IMG/VR virus record: IMGVR_UViG_3300048919_000427
Location: 1 to 50,805 of that record
Length of the DNA: 50,805 nucleotides
DNA from: a virus
Direction: 5' to 3' (one strand)
Part shown: piece by piece, positions 48,364 to 50,805 of the stretch
How positions within the stretch are numbered: position 1 is the first letter of the stretch
How the letters are laid out: the number at the start of each line of letters is the position of its first letter
Translations under genes and position numbers: made by a program
The notes under the pieces: model-generated
What the model saw: the letters and a program-made list of their open reading frames with translations, nothing else
Told to the model about the DNA's origin: nothing
Databases searched by the model: none

Positions 48364-49326
48364 CTAAATCACCGTAATTGGCTTACGCTGGCGATAACTC
48401 CCCCAATCGCAATTAATCACAAGGATACGATCAGACTCTAAAAAGCGGTCAGCTGAACGGCTACCAATCAATTGATATAATTCATCATGAGCAACATTCG
48501 ATGTCATGATTGTTGGTAGTTGTCTTTTATATCTTTCATCAAGAATTGTTGAGTAGGCTTCAAATAGATGAGTACTCGATTCTAAGCTGCCGATATCATC
48601 AATACACAAGATAGGTACGCGTGAGAGCCGTTGAATAATAGCTTTAACAGTATTGTTGCTGGTATTACTCCATGTTTCTTTAATGTCATGGATAATCTGA
48701 GCTTCTGTAATGAATAAACAACGTAATTTATTCTTGTATGCGATGTCGTTTGCATCATGGCTCGTGCAGGTAACAGAGCGCTTTATGATGTTTTGTATAA
48801 ATATCGAAGCCATAGCTGTTTTACCTGTACCCATCGCACCACCAAGATAAATATTTCGATGATTTAGAGCCTCCCCTTTTTCCAGCATATTTTTAATGTC
48901 TTCGATGAGTGTTGAAACAATCAGACTTTGCTTAGTACTTTGCGATAAATCCAAATTCTCAAAAGACATATTCAAAGAATTTTTAGGCAAATTTGCGTTC
49001 ATGTATTCATCTTGAATACGTAAATTGATAGAGGCTTCAATAGCTGGCTTTTTTTCGAGTAACCGACATTCATCGCAAGTATTTTCGACCTTCTCTGAAA
49101 TACTCGAAGGAATCTGAATTTCTTTAAATCCATGTGTTAAACAACCGACTTTCACTGTTTTAATTGAAAGTAGAGATTGAATAGGATGATTGTTTTTTAA
49201 AGTGTTAGCTTTAGCCTCAGCTTGGATGCAATAAGGGCAACTTGTATCTTGATCATTGTTAAATTTTCGATATTCCCCATGGGAAAGGCATGAAAATGTT
49301 TTAAATAAACTATGCATAGCACCCAT
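48364..49326 (-). CDS. DnaC-like replicative helicase loader (AAA+)
   Basis: 320 residues. The AAA+ core has Walker A GGAMGTGKT (162-170), Walker B ILCIDDIG (239-246), sensor I TSN (275-277) and an arginine finger region GSRSADRF (288-295), as in DnaC/IstB. It should load the host helicase on the phage origin. The N-terminus holds two similar Cys/His units (CLSHGE...CPYC and CLTHGF...CDEC), probably zinc ribbons, a longer N-terminal part than in E. coli DnaC. AAGGG lies 9 nt before the ATG, which follows the O-like stop by 2 bp. Confidence 0.88.
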   Translation of the reverse strand: MGAMHSLFKTFSCLSHGEYRKFNNDQDTSCPYCIQAEAKANTLKNNHPIQSLLSIKTVKVGCLTHGFKEIQIPSSISEKVENTCDECRLLEKKPAIEASINLRIQDEYMNANLPKNSLNMSFENLDLSQSTKQSLIVSTLIEDIKNMLEKGEALNHRNIYLGGAMGTGKTAMASIFIQNIIKRSVTCTSHDANDIAYKNKLRCLFITEAQIIHDIKETWSNTSNNTVKAIIQRLSRVPILCIDDIGSLESSTHLFEAYSTILDERYKRQLPTIMTSNVAHDELYQLIGSRSADRFLESDRILVINCDWGSYRQRKPITVI

Positions 49327-49328
49327 TC

Positions 49329-50288
49329 TTAAAAGCCCTTAAATGGATTGATATTTGAAGCGACTACAGGCTGTGTCGGCTCTGTTTTAAATGCAATCGG
49401 TAAAATAAAACGATCAAAATTTTTCTTTTTGGAAGAAGTAGGTTTTCTAACATCATGATGTGCAGTGCTACCAAGTGCTTTCAGTCGGGCAACATGTGCT
49501 CTTTGTCCAACTCGCGAATGTTGAATCTTCAAAAGAAATTTAATGAAATTATTCAAGCGTTGATGATCAGATATTTTTTTGTATTGATCGTGATTAACAT
49601 TGAAATCAAGAAGGAATGTATCAAGTTGCCTTTGTGTTTGAACTAACAATCCTAAGCCTGACATCTTTATTCGCTCTGCTACGATTGGATCATCTAATTT
49701 TAAATGGAAACGTTCCAAAAGATCTTTGTCATTAACTACTTCCCCCTCCCTCTTATTAAATATTAAATTACTTCTTAAATTATTGTATTTATTAGTTAAG
49801 GGTTTACCGTCAACGGAAAAGCCGTTAACGGTTTCCTCTTTTGAATCATTAATCTGCGCTTCAAAATCAAAGCCCAGTTGAGCCTGTTCAAGCAATTTAG
49901 CAGCCTCATTTTCACCAGACTGGCTATCTTCAATAACAGCCATAATTTTGCCATCTTGAGCGCTTTCAAAAATTTGATAAACAACTTTGCCAAAAGTTCC
50001 GTCAGAATTTTTAATTTGGGTTTTTTTTATATAACCAGCATCATCCAGTCGGTTAAGCATGCCTTGAATAGCATCTCTGCCCTCTTTCCCTCGATTGACC
50101 AAAGCCTGAACACAAACGCGATGTTTATCTCCCCATGAAAGAAGTTCTACAAGCAAGCCTTTATCAGAACGTTTAATGTTTGGGTCGCGCAATAGTTTGT
50201 TCGAAATGACTGTGTAAGGGTTGTCTTTATTATGTTCGGCACGAAAGATCGTCCGTTCTAGAATGTCTAGTACAGCTAAGTTGGTCAT
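49329..50288 (-). CDS. O-like phage replication protein (winged helix)
   Basis: 319 residues. The N-terminal winged-helix domain (NPYTVISNKLLRDPNIKRSD-KGLLVELLSW ... VNRGKEGRDAIQGMLNRLDD-AGYI) is common in phage initiators that pair with a DnaC-like loader. The middle is low-complexity at the DNA level and contains two CCGTTAACGG-type palindromes (49807-49831) next to an AT-rich stretch, so the gene probably carries its own origin as in lambda O. The C-terminus is basic. It follows the Cro-like gene by 16 bp. Confidence 0.8.
   Translation of the reverse strand: MTNLAVLDILERTIFRAEHNKDNPYTVISNKLLRDPNIKRSDKGLLVELLSWGDKHRVCVQALVNRGKEGRDAIQGMLNRLDDAGYIKKTQIKNSDGTFGKVVYQIFESAQDGKIMAVIEDSQSGENEAAKLLEQAQLGFDFEAQINDSKEETVNGFSVDGKPLTNKYNNLRSNLIFNKREGEVVNDKDLLERFHLKLDDPIVAERIKMSGLGLLVQTQRQLDTFLLDFNVNHDQYKKISDHQRLNNFIKFLLKIQHSRVGQRAHVARLKALGSTAHHDVRKPTSSKKKNFDRFILPIAFKTEPTQPVVASNINPFKGF
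49746..49831. other. Probable phage (lytic) replication origin inside the O-like gene
   Basis: CCGTCAACGG (49807-49816) and the perfect palindrome CCGTTAACGG (49822-49831) are 15 bp apart and adjoin about 55 bp of nearly pure A/T (49746-49800). Lambda-type origins have this order within the initiator gene. Confidence 0.5.
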
Positions 50289-50304
50289 GTTAATATCCAG
50301 TTAA

Positions 50305-50586
50305 TCAGTTTCTTATGAGTTGTTCTACAGTCACAGCGCCATTCGACGCTTCAGACAGTGCTTTTGCAGCAAAATATGAAATTCCTGTTTCACCGCTGAG
50401 GTAGCGGCTCATTGTTCCCTGAGAAACTTTTAGCTTCAAAGCAGCTTCTTCTTGGCTACGAAATAACAATCGATAGTGACTCCGTAAAAGCAAAAGCTTC
50501 TCTTGATTTTCAATTGAAAGCCCCATAAAAATTTCATTTAAACGAACTTGACGTGACGCTCGTCTCACTGTGTTAATTTTTTGCAT
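50305..50586 (-). CDS. Cro-like HTH regulator
   Basis: 93 residues. The HTH is RSQEEAALKLKVSQGTMSRYLSG-type (about 43-70), followed by ISYFAAKALSEASNGAVTVE, as in Cro or YdaS-like proteins. It is the first gene of the lytic replication operon (Cro-like, O-like, DnaC-like) and diverges from the repressor at 137 across the contig join, with about 228 bp in between. It likely represses the repressor gene after induction. Confidence 0.82.
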   Translation of the reverse strand: MQKINTVRRASRQVRLNEIFMGLSIENQEKLLLLRSHYRLLFRSQEEAALKLKVSQGTMSRYLSGETGISYFAAKALSEASNGAVTVEQLIRN

Positions 50587-50678
50587 ACTTGTATTATATA
50601 TGCTGATTATGTATAAAGATGATTAATAATATGCGTTTGTGCATAAAATTACAATCCCTTTAGTTCCTGGTACGTACT
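50587..50678. promoter_or_regulatory. Left half of the repressor/cro control region
   Basis: Contains ATGCGTTTGTGCATAAAA and related ATGCAT-like half-boxes (50625-50650) and the minus-strand promoter of the Cro-like gene. It continues at position 1 of the window on the circle. Confidence 0.6.
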
Positions 50679-50805
50679 TTTCTGTCTATATGAAAATATG
50701 TATTAAATGCATAAAATGCGAATGTAATTATACGCTATCGCATTTATAGGGTTTTATGGTGCCTTTTATAACGTATTGTATTAATTATAATTCTTTGACT
50801 TTAGA
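50679..50805. repeat. Second copy of the 127-base terminal repeat
   Basis: Identical to 1-127; assembly overlap of a circular molecule. Confidence 0.93.

Overview
The window is a complete circular replicon. Its first 127 bases (1-127) recur exactly at the end (50679-50805), as an assembler leaves when it opens a circle, so the molecule is about 50,678 bp. It combines a contractile-tailed (myovirus-like) temperate phage with a plasmid: a LexA/CI-type repressor facing a Cro-like regulator, a phage replication pair, virion and lysis genes, plus an iteron-controlled Rep_3 initiator, a small ParA/ParB pair and two toxin-antitoxin modules. I read it as a phage-plasmid. The AT-rich base composition and overall protein flavour suggest a gammaproteobacterial host such as Acinetobacter or another Moraxellaceae; that host call is inference.

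Layout. 1-900: repressor gene; its divergent partner, the Cro-like gene, lies across the contig join at 50305-50586. 900-3500: a non-coding stretch full of TGATCA repeats, then parA and a small ribbon-helix-helix partner, then more repeats. 3503-4702: tyrosine recombinase. 4906-39284: almost all late genes, on the minus strand: sheath-domain proteins, lysis genes, tail/baseplate genes, LPD3 protein, tube, portal, spike, hub, baseplate wedge genes, glycosyltransferase, sheath, major capsid, fibres, protease/scaffold, an oxygenase-like protein and a tape-measure/lysozyme protein. Two plus-strand membrane-protein genes (9964-10857) interrupt this block. 39541-40350: XRE regulator with a 44-residue leader gene. 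40861-45169: accessory region with a RES toxin and convergent partner, hicAB and a lipoprotein operon. 45636-47510: Rep_3 initiator and its iterons. 47912-50586: small Cys-rich gene, DnaC-like loader, O-like replication protein and Cro-like regulator.

Regulation seems to use three sequence families. (1) Fourteen late transcription units start 63-77 nt downstream of a minus-strand motif beginning TGGAAT or TGGAAC; nearly all their leaders can fold into a hairpin next to or over the start codon. (2) TGATCA boxes, mostly spaced by multiples of 8 bp, occur beside parAB and at three distant places, resembling a dispersed centromere. (3) ATGCAT-type boxes occur at the repressor/cro switch and at early or regulatory promoters, resembling phage operators.

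The points most worth following up are the late promoter/leader system, the dispersed octad-phased centromere, four proteins that share a tail-sheath-like N-terminal domain but carry different C-terminal domains (with a decayed glycosyltransferase copy between two of them), an unassigned lipoprotein operon, and the absence of any recognisable large terminase gene.
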